Source of the DNA: Plutella xylostella
Taxonomy: Eukaryota; Arthropoda; Insecta; Lepidoptera; Plutellidae
Direction of reading: 5' to 3'
NCBI RefSeq assembly: GCF_932276165.1
Contig: NC_063997.1
Coordinates: forward strand, 7,760,001-7,824,000
Length of the DNA stretch: 64,000 bases
The notes under the pieces are model-generated. The model worked only from the letters and a program-made list of their open reading frames with translations. It searched no databases and was not told the origin of the DNA. Below, piece after piece: positions 12,359 through 23,725 of the stretch. Position 1 is the stretch's first letter, and the number at the start of each line of letters is the position of its first letter. The position numbers and the translations under genes were made by a program.

Positions 12359-12809
12359 CAGGGTGTTGCAAAAAGGGTATATTAAGCCGAAACCTACATG
12401 TGCAGCATGGTATATCTAAGCCTGAAACTGATTTCAGAATTTGGAAATTCGCAAAAAAAAAATATATTTTTTCTTTAGTACACTTGACCCCTCTTTAATC
12501 AAAATATCCTTCCACCCTAAGGTTGTCTTGAAAAAATCGCTTTAAGCGATAAGACCGCCATTTTTGTACATAGTTTATAGTATTTAAGTTATATAAGTTT
12601 CTTTTATGTGTGTGTGTACAAATAAAGAATATTCTTTCTATCTATTCTATCTATTTTCCATAAAAACTATGTTGGTCACGTGACTTTTTACTATGGAGAA
12701 TGAATATTTTTTTTCGCGAATTTCCAAATTCTGATTTCAGTTTTGGGCTTAGATATACCATGCTGCACATGTAGGTTTCGGCTTAGTATACCAATTTTGC
12801 AACACCCTG
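12359..12809. mobile_element. TIR element with about 95-bp inverted arms and TA duplication
   Basis: Both ends read CAGGGTGTTGCAAAA inward and are flanked by TA. The inverted similarity continues for about 95 bp (AAGCCGAAACCTACATGTGC, AGCATGGTATATCTAAGCC, AATTTGGAAATTCGC). The loop is not palindromic and carries a LINE-like 3' tail (see 12518-12655). Size (451 bp) and TA duplication fit a non-autonomous Tc1/mariner-like element. Confidence 0.85.
12518..12655 (+). mobile_element. LINE 3' tail inside the loop of the TIR element
   Basis: CCTAAGGTTGTCTTGAAAAA, ATCGCTTTAAGCGATAAGAC, CGCC, then TGTGTGTACAAATAAAGAAT and (TCTAT)n. The conserved hairpin CGCTTTAAGCGATAAG followed by CCGCC and AATAAAG recurs at 34172-34293 (TCGCTTTTAGCGATAAGGCC, CAATAAAGTTATATTG), so this is a dispersed LINE terminus nested in another element. 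Confidence 0.65.
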
Positions 12810-12899
12810 TAGTATAGCTACCTATATCTTCTGTTCTTAATCATTTATGAGGCGTTCGTTTTTGCACCTGGCTCTCTCTCTGATTACGTACATTCCAGT

Positions 12900-15315
12900 G
12901 ATTGTCATATTCAGTTTCAAACAAAAAATCATGGTCCGGACAAAATAATAAAAAAAAAGACATGGGACTTTTACTGTTTACAGAAGATATAGGTGGTAGA
13001 CCAACTATTATCATTTTAATTTCGCCATTTTATACGTTATCTGTTTATTTAAGTATATTAATGTAAGTTCTACTGGGACGTAAAAAGCTGGAGTGAACCA
13101 AAAGAAAGCCGTTTTATAGAGTGTACGTCAACAAAATATAAAGTGTATTTGATCGAAGTATAAAAGCATTAAAATGCGAATAAAACATCTCCCAAGAACG
13201 ATTTGTTGGAAACCCGCTCAATCAGGGTTTATAGCCAATACTTTGTATTACAAATGGAGGCTATTTATTTGTTATTTCAATCGATTTAACCCATAATCGT
13301 ATAAATGGCTTGGTGTGTAGTTTAATATTATATGAGTAGGTTATACTTTTAGCCAATTTATAAGTGGAAATAATACATTGTATGCTACTATGTACCTACA
13401 CCTTTTTAATACGAACACACACTCTTGTTAATTGTAGTGTAGACGAACCATGAACAATCAAATTAAACTAGGTCCCTATGCCGTTTTTTTAAATTACCAA
13501 CAAACTATGAAGTCATCAACCTACTGTCTATTCAAAACATTATTGTAATATCGTTTTTGTTTTATATTGTATCAAACAAATAAATGACACAGTCTGTGTC
13601 ATTTTCATTAATTTGTAAATTATGCCGATACTACTTATCTCATTTTTGACAACACTAGGATAGTACTGCTCATTGCCGAGTTTCAGAAAGGAACTTAGGT
13701 TCTTTAAGATAATGTCGACATTAAATCTATGTCTGTTTCTTTCTGTCTGTATACTGTCAAAGCAAGGCAGCAATATATTTAAGATCGACATTAGCTAAGT
13801 TAGCTAAGCTAAAGATACCTACTTTCTGCAACTCAGCGAGCGTTCTTCATTAAAAAATTAACTGATCCTCTTTATTTGTATTGACGTAGTTTTTTTTTTA
13901 AGTTTAATAAATGACTTTGAGTACGGCAGTACTATTCATCCTCCATTGTTGCTACTTTAAAGAAGAGCACCTTAATGCAATAAAATGCTGCAAAGCTTAA
14001 AAGAATGACTAAAAGCGTCTACGGCGACTCCAAAGTAATTTTTACTGGAGTGCCGCTGTAAAAGTGGGAAGGACACCTCTTTAGAAAATTTTAGAGCTGT
14101 TACAGTTTTTTTTCTGGTTAACGACATTTTCAACGACGATGCGACACGACGGGAAAAGTGTCGGAGCTGAAACTAAAGTCCGACAGCGCTATCTTTGCAA
14201 CGGGTAAAATATTTGATGTTATTTTATCCATTACCTCGTATCTCGTAGCCCAAAAAGTCCCTCGTAGGTCAATAGATTCTGTGGTTAAATCGATTGGTCA
14301 ATCGAAGCGATATCTTCCCTTTACGGATCGGTCACCACACCGACACTGCGGATTTCCAGCCTGCAAGCACCCTGTATAGTATCTACATACCTAATGTTAG
14401 GACGCAGTCACCTCGCTTGATAGGACAGGCTTAATAGGTAGGTAGCTAAGTAGACTAGGTAGGTTGGTATAGATACCTACCTCAGATCAACTACAAATAG
14501 ATTCGCAATCGCCGTGTGCACTATTCTCTTTCTCACTCAAACCATAGATGTTGCCGACAAAAAAATAAAACCTAAATATGGGGAAATTTAACTTATCATA
14601 ATAACAAAAACAAAACCTGAGTATATCGTCGGTTGATAGGAAAAAGACACTAAAGGCTAATTTTTCAATAGCCAGACAAAAGTTTTGCTGGGAAATAATT
14701 TTGATGCTGTTGCGTCTCAATGTTTCTCAATGTTTGTATTACCCAGATAACATTTATCTGAATATTGAAAAATCAGCCTTAGTGAGTTTTTCCTGTCAAC
14801 CGACGATATAAGAAAAAAAAACTTTACTCATACTTATTTGATTTCAATATAATTATTTAATATACACAAACTGAGTGGATTGTATAATTCATTGTCTTCG
14901 TCCAATCGAAACAATCCTCTTCAAAATGTGCCGAACACAATTTTTGTATGTTTCCTTGGTCCCCAATTTGTGCGACCGGTAATGTCTATCCATTTTCTTG
15001 ATATTTTTTTTTCTGTCGGAAACCTATGAAAGAGATAAATGGATGAGCATGAGCATTATAATCGTGGGCCAAATATGTGATGGGGTTTTTTTTAAAGGAA
15101 ACACGTATTTCGTATCAATACAATAAACTTTATATTATACAGAAGAAATCACACATGGAAGAAAAAAAAAGAAACGAACGTTTCCTCACAATGAGAGGCA
15201 CCTCATTTGAAAGAGGAGAATGACTTCTACAAAATACAATCTTCACAAAAACCGAATTCGTGCGCCCCATTTGTAAACCCAACCCGAGTCCGTTACAATT
15301 TCTAGTATTTTCTTT
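12900..15315. other. non-coding DNA, no gene seen
   Basis: AT-rich sequence. ORFs of 73-100 residues (13540-13791 minus, 14158-14379 plus, 14487-14720 minus, 15130-15432 minus) show no domain, signal peptide or splice context and I take them as chance. No element ends were recognised. Confidence 0.45.
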
Positions 15316-15320
15316 GCATA

Positions 15321-16478
15321 GGGTAACAGTACCGGTTATCGGCCACTTAAGCGACTTGTTGACTTCAGAGTTAATTTCTAACATAATGTTGTGTGTCAAG
15401 ATTTTCCAAAAAAATATCATTTGATCTTTCAATAGTCTAGTTCCATAAAACCTTCAGTTTATAGACGTAGCAGTTATACATGATTTAAAAAAAAATATTT
15501 TTTGTAAAAATAGCAAATATACCAGTTATCGGCCATTTTACCCAGTTATCGTCCACCAGTGCACTGGTTATCGGCCACGTAATTCACAGTACAAAAACGA
15601 GTCTTATTCAGTAGTTCATAGGGTTTTTGAAATAACAAATTAAAATCAAAAGTCAAATTAGCTACTCTTGGCATTGGCATCGATAAAAATGATCGGCCGT
15701 TTTATTATCTAATGGCCGGAATCAGGTTTAATTTTATCTATTTTCGGCCGCCTACTATTTCAGACGGCCGGAATATGGTGTAATTTTTACCTATTTTCGG
15801 CCGCTTATTTCGACGGCCGGAAACAGGTTTTGTTTTAACTGGTTATCGGCCGCTAAACATTCGATATTTTTTTAAGGTCATATCTTTGAAACTATGAGGT
15901 ATTCTGGCGGCCGGAATCTAGTGGTCAATTCACAAAATTCTAGCTGTTCACTAATATAATGGAATCTATGTTAGTACATTTAAGGTTTCCGCAATATAGG
16001 CAAAATTGAATGACTACACTTATACCGGTTTCCGACCACCCGGCCGGAAACTAGATTTTGAAATAAATCGATAACCTATTGTCCGACCACCGAAAATATT
16101 ACAAATTATGAAAAGGTTTGTTAGTTTAGGGTGGTTTAGGCACTTGAATATTGAAATTAAACATACTTTAATACACACAAACCAATTCAATCACTAATAA
16201 AACAGTAGGAATACTTAAAAACTTAACTCTGAAAATCAATCCACCTGCTATTTTTTCTGCTAAATTTGCCACGCATCCACACACAAAATTTTGAAATGGT
16301 GACTGAGGGCTCAGTTCGCAAATTTCGAGGTCATGCCGTTGGATTATGAACCGTGATGTTCGTTCGGGTCGAATGGCGCGAAAATAGCAAGGAGATGTCT
16401 CAATACTATCCTATTATTCAAAATATTGTGCTAAGTGGCCGGAAAGGGGTAGTGGCCGGCAAACCGGTACGTTTACCC
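15321..16478. mobile_element. non-autonomous TIR element rich in CGGCC motifs
   Basis: The left end GGGTAACAGTACCGGTT is matched by an inverted right end (AACCGGTACGTTTACCC), each flanked by TA. Throughout its 1.16 kb the motif CGGCC recurs in both orientations (GGTTATCGGCCAC, GACGGCCGGAA, TTTTCGGCCGC, GTGGCCGGAAA), unlike the surrounding AT-rich DNA. No ORF of note. The motif array looks like repeated protein-binding sites reaching far into the element. TA duplication suggests a Tc1/mariner-type integration; the family is not known to me. Confidence 0.8.
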
Positions 16479-16499
16479 TACTATAATATTTGTGGGTAA

Positions 16500-19220
16500 A
16501 ATAAATTTTCAATAACTTGCAACACCATGTGATTTGTTATGATATGGTACCTCGTAATTTTTACTTAAAACTGATACTAAAAGACCTTACAGTATTAAAA
16601 TTAGTATCGTTTTATATTAAAATCGAGCCAATAGATAGTACTATGATGAATGTAAGCTTGTTAAACTTGATAGTATCTACTTACATGTGAAAATATATCT
16701 CATCCATCATTCCATCGTGTTTTCGTTCAATATGCTCTATACAACCGAACAAAACTCCACCCACCCATGTCACACACTCGTTAAGTGATGATAATAGTCT
16801 AATAAACTTAATAAACACCCACAAATCACTAGCAAATCAAAAATAAATAGCATTTAGAAAATTTTGTTGTAACTGTCAGCCTTTGTTTGGCACAGATTTT
16901 TCATTTGTTTCATTGTTTGGCACAGAGAACTGACGTAAACAGGCGCCACAGCAAAAAGGACAAAAAACATTTACAGCTTAACGTTTCTTTCTTACGCTTA
17001 ATGTAGCTAAGCGTCTCTTTTTCGCAATGTCAGAACTGTCACGATTATACCCCTGTGATACCTACCATTAATTTCCTGAAAGCTACTCCCAAACACGCAT
17101 TGGTTGAATAATTTTTACCTGATCTACACCGAAATACCTACTAGGTATGTGAGACTTATTACTTGAATAAATTAATTTAAATATTGTTATTATTACGGTA
17201 AGTACCTGCTTGTAGTATGATGTGTTGAACCTATATAGTATTAGATATACCTAGTAGGTAATTGACCAAACGCCATTATCCCACATTATGAATATTTCAT
17301 TTCTTGTAAAGTACCTATCTCGCCCTAAATTATTTATAAGCCATCCATTTGGGAGAAATGTAGGTATATTACTATGAATAATGACCGTAGCTACCACCAC
17401 TTCATGAAAGGATTTATTTAAGTAATTACAAAATAACGGATTCATGTTGAACTTGAAGAGAGAAATTAAATACATAAATAATTTCACATGCCATCTTTCC
17501 ACACTTTCTAATAAAAATACAAATTGAAAATATACGACTTTCTGAGTGCCTGTTTGATATTCATATCATTAATTCTTGATTCAGGTATTAAGATTTAGAT
17601 TTCAGTGAACTTTGTAGGTCGTCACTCTGAAACCATGCGTGTTGATACCTTTTGATGTCCTCATAATTTGACTACGGGCTTTTTTTCCGACTAGCGTGAC
17701 GGGGAAGCGAAACTTTTTATTTTATTTTGATCGGTATTTAAAAAAAGGAAAATTAGTGAGCCTGCACAACATATATAAGATAATAATAATATGAAATGCA
17801 AGCAAGCACTGAATAAAGTGTGAAAACCATTACAAATACGTGATTATTTAATAATCACTATTTATAAGGTACATATTATGTGAAATCATAGTTTATAGCT
17901 GATCGCTTATCCCATTATTTTGGCTCAGAGCCAAGTGATATAGTCACGTCATCGGAAAACCACATACTTTACCTAACTATTATGTGCGATGAATTTTATC
18001 AATATTGGAATAATTTTGCTTTGCAGGAAGTTGAAACGCTGGATTAACATTATGAGCATATTTTTATAGATAGGTGAGTAGCGTATTTTTTCTATGAAGT
18101 GTAGTTTTTTTGTCACGAATTTCCATAAGTTGTATTTTTCAATGGGCAAGTTTTTATTTCTCAAAACGATTCTTACATGTTACCCATTTGTAAATCGTGT
18201 CTGCCATTTATAGTAAGTACTTATCAAATATCAAAACCAAAAGGTTGCACATTTCAGCCACCAACCGAGATCCATTTGGAAAACATGCGAATATTTTGAT
18301 TACAGTAATTATTATCAATGTCGAATTCAATTAACAAAACGTAGGGCGCCTGGGAAATAACGATATACGAAACCCTTTTATCAAAATTACAAATACATAC
18401 GTACGTTAAAAAAAAACTAAACATGAATATGTTTTTAATAGATGAAAGTGTCTACAAATAAATCTCTTTTCAGAATTTCCGCAGCTGAGTTTAAAAAAAG
18501 AGTGAGAAGTTTTTTTTAATTAATACTGAGTTGCATCTGTCAGTGACAGAGATTGCATGTGGGCTGCCACTTGGCCATTCGGTGAATAGGAGCGCAAATT
18601 AAAATACTCACTCTCACATCTCATAAAATAACATCCAGTAGAATATAGTAACTAGTATGTAGGTATATTATATTAACTGTAGTAGGTATAATAATAATGG
18701 CCCTAGATTACTTTGCTCTTAAAATCAAAAGTTTAAGTATACCTGTGTTGTACCTATCGTGAACTTGTTTTGACAATCATTTATTTTTATGCACAAAATT
18801 TTCAGGAAATGACACTAACGGGTTTCTTCTCCTACTCATTTTCGAAAGCTGATTCGGTATTAGAAGGAAAGTAAACTAGATACTTACTAAAATCCCTCAT
18901 ATTATCTTAAAATAAGTCAACCTCTACCTAACTATATTTATACCAGATCCTGCACAGAAAAAAACCACTCGGAACTTCGTGGAGTGCCCGAATATCCGCC
19001 AGCAGTAGGTAGTAGTAGCAAAATGAAGATGTATCGCACTCCCGGCGGCATGGGCTCGACGGCTGACAGAGGGTAATGAGAAAAAATCACACACATCAGG
19101 GGCTAGAGACGAGAGAGACAAAGAAAACGCGAAATTAACACCCTATTTTGTTTACTGACACTTTTTGTGCCTGCTAGACAGGTGTCAGTGAAGTTTTTAT
19201 GGGAAAAAATAAGGAAAAAA
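16500..19220. other. non-coding DNA, no gene seen
   Basis: Low-complexity AT-rich DNA. Short ORFs at 17251-17502, 17973-18164 and 18924-19121 (minus) have no recognisable features. Nothing else could be supported. Confidence 0.45.
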
Positions 19221-19223
19221 TGT

Positions 19224-19370
19224 TAGCCGGGTCCACATTATTGTGTCATTTCCCCGTGTCGCAGCTTAGGTGCTTATCGTGATTGCTATGGTTTATTTGC
19301 GCCAAAACTAGCGAAGTCTACGTAACGGAGATGTGATACGGGGAAGTTATACAAAGGTGGACTCGGCTTT
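19224..19370. mobile_element. degenerate MITE
   Basis: Left AGCCGGGTCCACATT and right (reversed) AAGCCGAGTCCACCTTTG are related inverted ends, and both carry TTCCCCGT further in. About 147 bp, no ORF. The repeats are imperfect and the target duplication is not clear. Confidence 0.45.
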
Positions 19371-20504
19371 ATACATATTGTAGTTACCTATTCTAAATTT
19401 AAACAAACATTCAAGTTTTATAACTTCTACTCAAATGATTATCGAATTAAATGAATCGTGCTCGCCTAACTAATCGCCTCGGCTCTAGCAGTGGGCGGAG
19501 CGCCTATGAGAACTGACAGTGATGGTAGTGAGCAGGCTATATTGTATAAGCCGAAGATCGATGACCGGTGGGTTAACGCGAGTTCTAGAGTGGTGACCAC
19601 AACCAGCTGTAAGCCTTTGGGCAAGCGTGCATTGGGGCCCTCCTTTTAGCATAGATAGTAGGGTTACGCTACCACCACCGGATCGCTCGCTTGTCAAATC
19701 TGAAGTAATTTATATGGATCTGACAGATTTTAATTGCTATTGTATCAGTGGCATCACTATTGTGGCAGCTCGTATTGGCTGGATGGAAGGCCAAGTACAG
19801 AACTATGTGCCGCATCTTGGGACAGGTCTACATATTATAGTCGTCTACTGCTAGACAGTAAATGATTACAGGCTAGATAAAGATGTAGGTAAGTATAAAC
19901 GTATATTAGGTTCATACCTACTCTGTGTTAATGAATCCACTTAGTAACTCGGAAGGCAAAGGGGGGATGCCCGCTTTGCCTCAGGCTAAGCATAAGATTG
20001 ACATGAAATGTGATAGTACATAATCTAGTCAGCTAATGGTCGGACAGGGTGTCGGTATGTAATTTCACAGCCACCGTATGACCTAGATAGCTTCTTACTA
20101 ACACCTACATAATAGTTATTCTGTTAAGCAAGATCTAAGATATACTTTTGCGCGTAAGTAACATATTCCTACTTAAGGCATATAAGTGCTTACTCACACT
20201 TCAACCTAGAATTCGTGTCACAGTGAGCGGTTAGTTCTCGAATATTGTTATAAAATAAGTTCATACCTACATTATATTTCTTTACGTAGGCAAATAAAAA
20301 ATAAGCAATAAGAAAAGTTCAACCAAAATGTCCACGAAAAGGTCGCCGAGGGTGCGATAATGGAAATTAATTCTTTCACTCTCCGAACGAAGAGACGTCG
20401 TCGGGTCGAGACTTAGGGCCTAACTGATAAATGGCTTTATTTATTTAACCCAACTAACTACCCTTTCACCGATATAAGACAATATATATTTAATTAAAAC
20501 TTAC

Positions 20505-20740
20505 CGGCAATTAACGTAACTTTTACTGCACTGCAACTTGAATTAATTGTAAACTTCAGATTAAGTTACGAAATTTCACTTTCATAATCCTTTTAAATTC
20601 ACTTTTACTGGCAGCACAAAAACAAATTTAAAACCGTTTAGAAAAAGAAAACAATTTTAATAAGTTCGTAATTTGAATTCGTGCGCGCGGGAACGCGGCG
20701 TCGAGCGTGCGTTCTGAAAAGTATTCGTGAGAAACTGAAA
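20505..20740 (-). promoter_or_regulatory. candidate promoter and 5'UTR exon, minus strand
   Basis: Reading the minus strand, TCAGTTTCAGTTTCTCACG (initiator-like) is followed by a CpG-rich stretch (CGCACGCTCGACGCCGCG, CCCGCGCGCACG) that stands out from its surroundings. An AT-rich leader with no long ORF then ends at a good splice donor (GCCG then GTAAGTTTT) at 20505/20504. This is how insect first non-coding exons look. If real, the gene runs leftward beyond position 1 and most of 1-20500 is its first intron. No coding exon of it was found here. Confidence 0.3.
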
Positions 20741-21443
20741 CTGAAGGGGCGGTGTGGCCAGGGGCAAGACGCGTGCGCGACAAAAATGCTTGAATGAAAG
20801 CTTTTTCACACTTTCCCCAAGATATAAAATATATTTACCTCTTTTAGTGTAGCGTCGTCTAGGGGTTTTGTTCTGGGCAAAGTGCTGAAGTAGGTAGCAA
20901 TCTTGTTAGCGAAAAGCGAAAAATTTCATAGTTAGGTAAAAGAAACGCTTGTAACTTTTAACGGTATTATTTTTCTTATTTACGTGCTAAAAAGCTCACA
21001 GCTTACTTATGTAGTTACTTAATATTGTTACTAACTTTTGTCGGAGGTTTACGTACTACCTGTACCTATCTGTACGTGTTAACTACCTCTATACAGATGT
21101 AGCGAAAAGATTATACCTAGTACTTAGGCCGAAAGGGGGTGATTCTGAACCACTTTAGTTCTAAGTATACGACTTTGGAAATTCAAGAAAAATATTAAAT
21201 TTGTTCTCCTTTAAGTACCTACATTGTCCATAGGTACAAAGTTACGCTACCTACAAAGTTGGAATGGAAAAGAGTTATTTTTTCACGCATTTTCAAAAGT
21301 CATAGAACAAAAGTTGTTCAGATTAGATTTCAGAATGAACTCCTGACTCTCCTTAATCAACCCCCTGCAGCTTACTATACCTGCCACTTTTGCAGAACCC
21401 TGTATTGCAGCATTCTTAGTCGTGTTACGTGAACCGTAGTATA

Positions 21444-22598
21444 TCCTCCTGACGCCCAGCCGTTATTTTATTTTTTAGGACTATCTGCCCACGGTCCTCA
21501 CACAAGACTATTCCGTTTACCTAGCTTACTGCCCAGAAACTTAAACGTGAATAAATGTTGCAAAAATTATTATATAGTGTTCCTAGTGGTATGTACGGTT
21601 AATGCATTAAAAAAGGAACCAGTTTCAATAGGTTTAAATTCGAAAATCATTAGTCCTCATGTGAGGACCGTGGGCAGTTAAAAAAAGTTTAATTTATTGG
21701 TAGGAAATATATTTATATGGTAATTTGTTAGAAATAACAAAACTTATGAAATAAGAACCACTTAGGAACACATTTAACACTTTAAATCAGTCTCACATAA
21801 GTTTAGAACTTATATTTATTCTAGATAAACTCTTACACTTATCAACTATTATAATTATTGGAATCAATATAGGAACAAATTAAGATAAAATGAAAGGCTC
21901 AGCTAGCAGCTCCTGGATATCATCATCACAAAATTCAAATTCTACGGGTTCATGGAGAGTCATTTATGTCGTCATGTCATCGTCCTCCGAGAGATCTATG
22001 TCCGACATAGCTAAATCTGCTTCAATTTCTTGGATTTCGCATTATATTCTGTAAAAAATACATAAATAAGTATATCTAAAATTATAGTATAGCGGTCCAG
22101 AGTCCTCAAGTGAGGACTAAACGTTTATGTCATTGAGGACCACGGTACTCAGTCGAGTACTAATGTAAATGGATGATCATAGAATATTATTTAGAACCTT
22201 AATTGATAAAATATTACTATTCGTCTCTTGCTAATATACTTAACAATAAAGTTTTATTAAAGTTATTGTATTAAATGATTAGATCACATAAGTAAAATGA
22301 GATTACAACTTACTTAGTCGACGGTGGCCCCGCCATGGTTCCGTTTTTTGACGTTTTTACAATGAACGATTGATTATCCTCAGATGACACTTAAGACAGC
22401 TGTCAGTGATGGAATGTTAAATCCATTGATGCAATCCCAAAAAATAATGGCGGTAAATTCAAATATGGTTCAAACATAAAGTATTCGTCCTCGGAGAAGG
22501 ACCGTGGGCATTTAGTCCAGAAAAAATATGTTATAGCTTGGGCAGTAACAACTATACTCGTTAAGTACTCACAGAAGGACCGTGGGCATCAGGAGGTT
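21444..22598. mobile_element. non-autonomous TIR element with GGACCGTGGGCA repeats
   Basis: The ends CCTCCTGACGCCCA and (reversed) CCTCCTGATGCCCA are inverted. Copies of GGACCGTGGGCA or its complement occur near 21490, 21663, 22499 and 22578, some next to CCTCATGTGAGG- or CCTCAAGTGAGG-like palindromes (21655, 22102). A possible TATA target duplication flanks it. A degraded acidic coding remnant lies inside on the minus strand (21890-22060). Superfamily undetermined; a piggyBac-like origin is only a guess from the acidic peptide. Confidence 0.65.
21890..22060 (-). pseudogene. acidic peptide remnant inside TIR element
   Basis: One minus-strand frame reads EIQEIEADLAMSDIDLSEDD then a stop, and just beyond it a second frame reads MTLHEPVEFEFCDDDIQELL. 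Such acidic, Asp/Glu/Leu-rich stretches are typical of the N-termini of some insect cut-and-paste transposases (for example piggyBac-type), but no catalytic part is present. Weak evidence. Confidence 0.25.
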
Positions 22599-22734
22599 AT
22601 ATTACTATAATATTAATAATACGTTTCGTAGCCTCGGTGCGTGTATGATAATCGGTGACGATGTACTTATTACAATACTTACTTCCAAACTTCACCTTAT
22701 GTCATAGGCTTCTATTTACAAGTTTTAATGATAA

Positions 22735-22909
22735 GGCCTGCACAGACGAGCTACTGTCCACCGGAGAACTTTTGTCCGTCGTACCATATAGGTATAGGTA
22801 GGTAGTTCATAGTTCAAACAACGCACACGAAGGACATTTTAAGATATCTTTATCATTTATCTCGGCGGACAAACTACCGGAGACTAAGGACCCCCCGTCT
22901 GCGCAGGTT
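22735..22909. mobile_element. MITE with CCTGCACAGACG ends
   Basis: The left end CCTGCACAGACG and right end CGTCTGCGCAGG are inverted, with further inverted similarity (CTACTGTCC.CCGGAGA and CTCCGGTAGTTTGTCCGCCG on the other strand). It is flanked by TAA on the left and TGA on the right, consistent with a decayed 3-bp duplication. About 175 bp, no ORF. Confidence 0.6.
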
Positions 22910-23379
22910 TGACAGGTAGCCGGTGTTGCTTTGATGATGAAGGGCTATGAGTGTTGTGGCACTCACTGGGAGTGACCTATGTCCATTAGTAGTTAGACTG
23001 TTATTGACTGGTGGGGAGGGAGATCCACAGCAAGCATGTCTTAGATGAAGTCAACACTTCAGTCAGTCCATCTAAAACTTTCAATAGAAGTTTATATTCT
23101 CTGTTTAAGTTTTAACTAATGACATACTTGCTTTGCGCATATCTATCTACACACGTTTATTAGGTAATTTTAAATATAAACAATAGCTTTTAGAACCTAA
23201 GTTTTAAAACTTTTAGGACCTAAGTTGGAAAGCTTTTAGAATCTACTAAGCATAAAATAATGAAATGTGCCTGAAATAAATTATTATATAAGATTATGTA
23301 TTATTAAAGACTGATAAAGCCAAGGTGAGTTGATATTATCATTTAAATTCCCCAGTTATTGTTTCAATCAATCCTTTAT

Positions 23380-23725
23380 TATTTCATACCATCATCTAGT
23401 AACAATCCTGTAAATATTTCATAATGAGTAAGTAAATAAATAAAATAAATCTCAAAACAGGTATTAAAAAGCCATTGTCCATTTGAAACGTTTCAATTTA
23501 ATATGATTTCTATAAACATTACCTATTGTATAATTTAAACTGTAATTGAACATTGCAAATTATGAAGTGATTTGTTGACAGAACAAAGTTTGGCTACGGG
23601 ATGTGGTACAAAAGATTTGAAGGCTGATTGAGTGGTCTGGTGTTATAAAAGTAGTTGAATCGATGCGCTTGCGCAGCGGGGAGGCCGGGCGGGGCTCGGC
23701 CTCGGACGTGGCGGCAATATGGCGA
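23380..23725 (-). other. eIF3b 3'UTR region (approximate)
   Basis: Directly after the eIF3b stop codon (23726-23728) the minus strand runs through a short GC-rich block (about 23667-23722) into AT-rich DNA with AATAAA-like hexamers (for example TTTATT on the plus strand near 23387). The true cleavage site cannot be set from sequence alone. Confidence 0.35.

Noticed and set aside
19440..19860. GC-richer segment with two opposite ORFs (70 and 75 residues)
   Set aside because: The wording hints at a LINE fragment but I could not find a reverse transcriptase motif, tail or ends.
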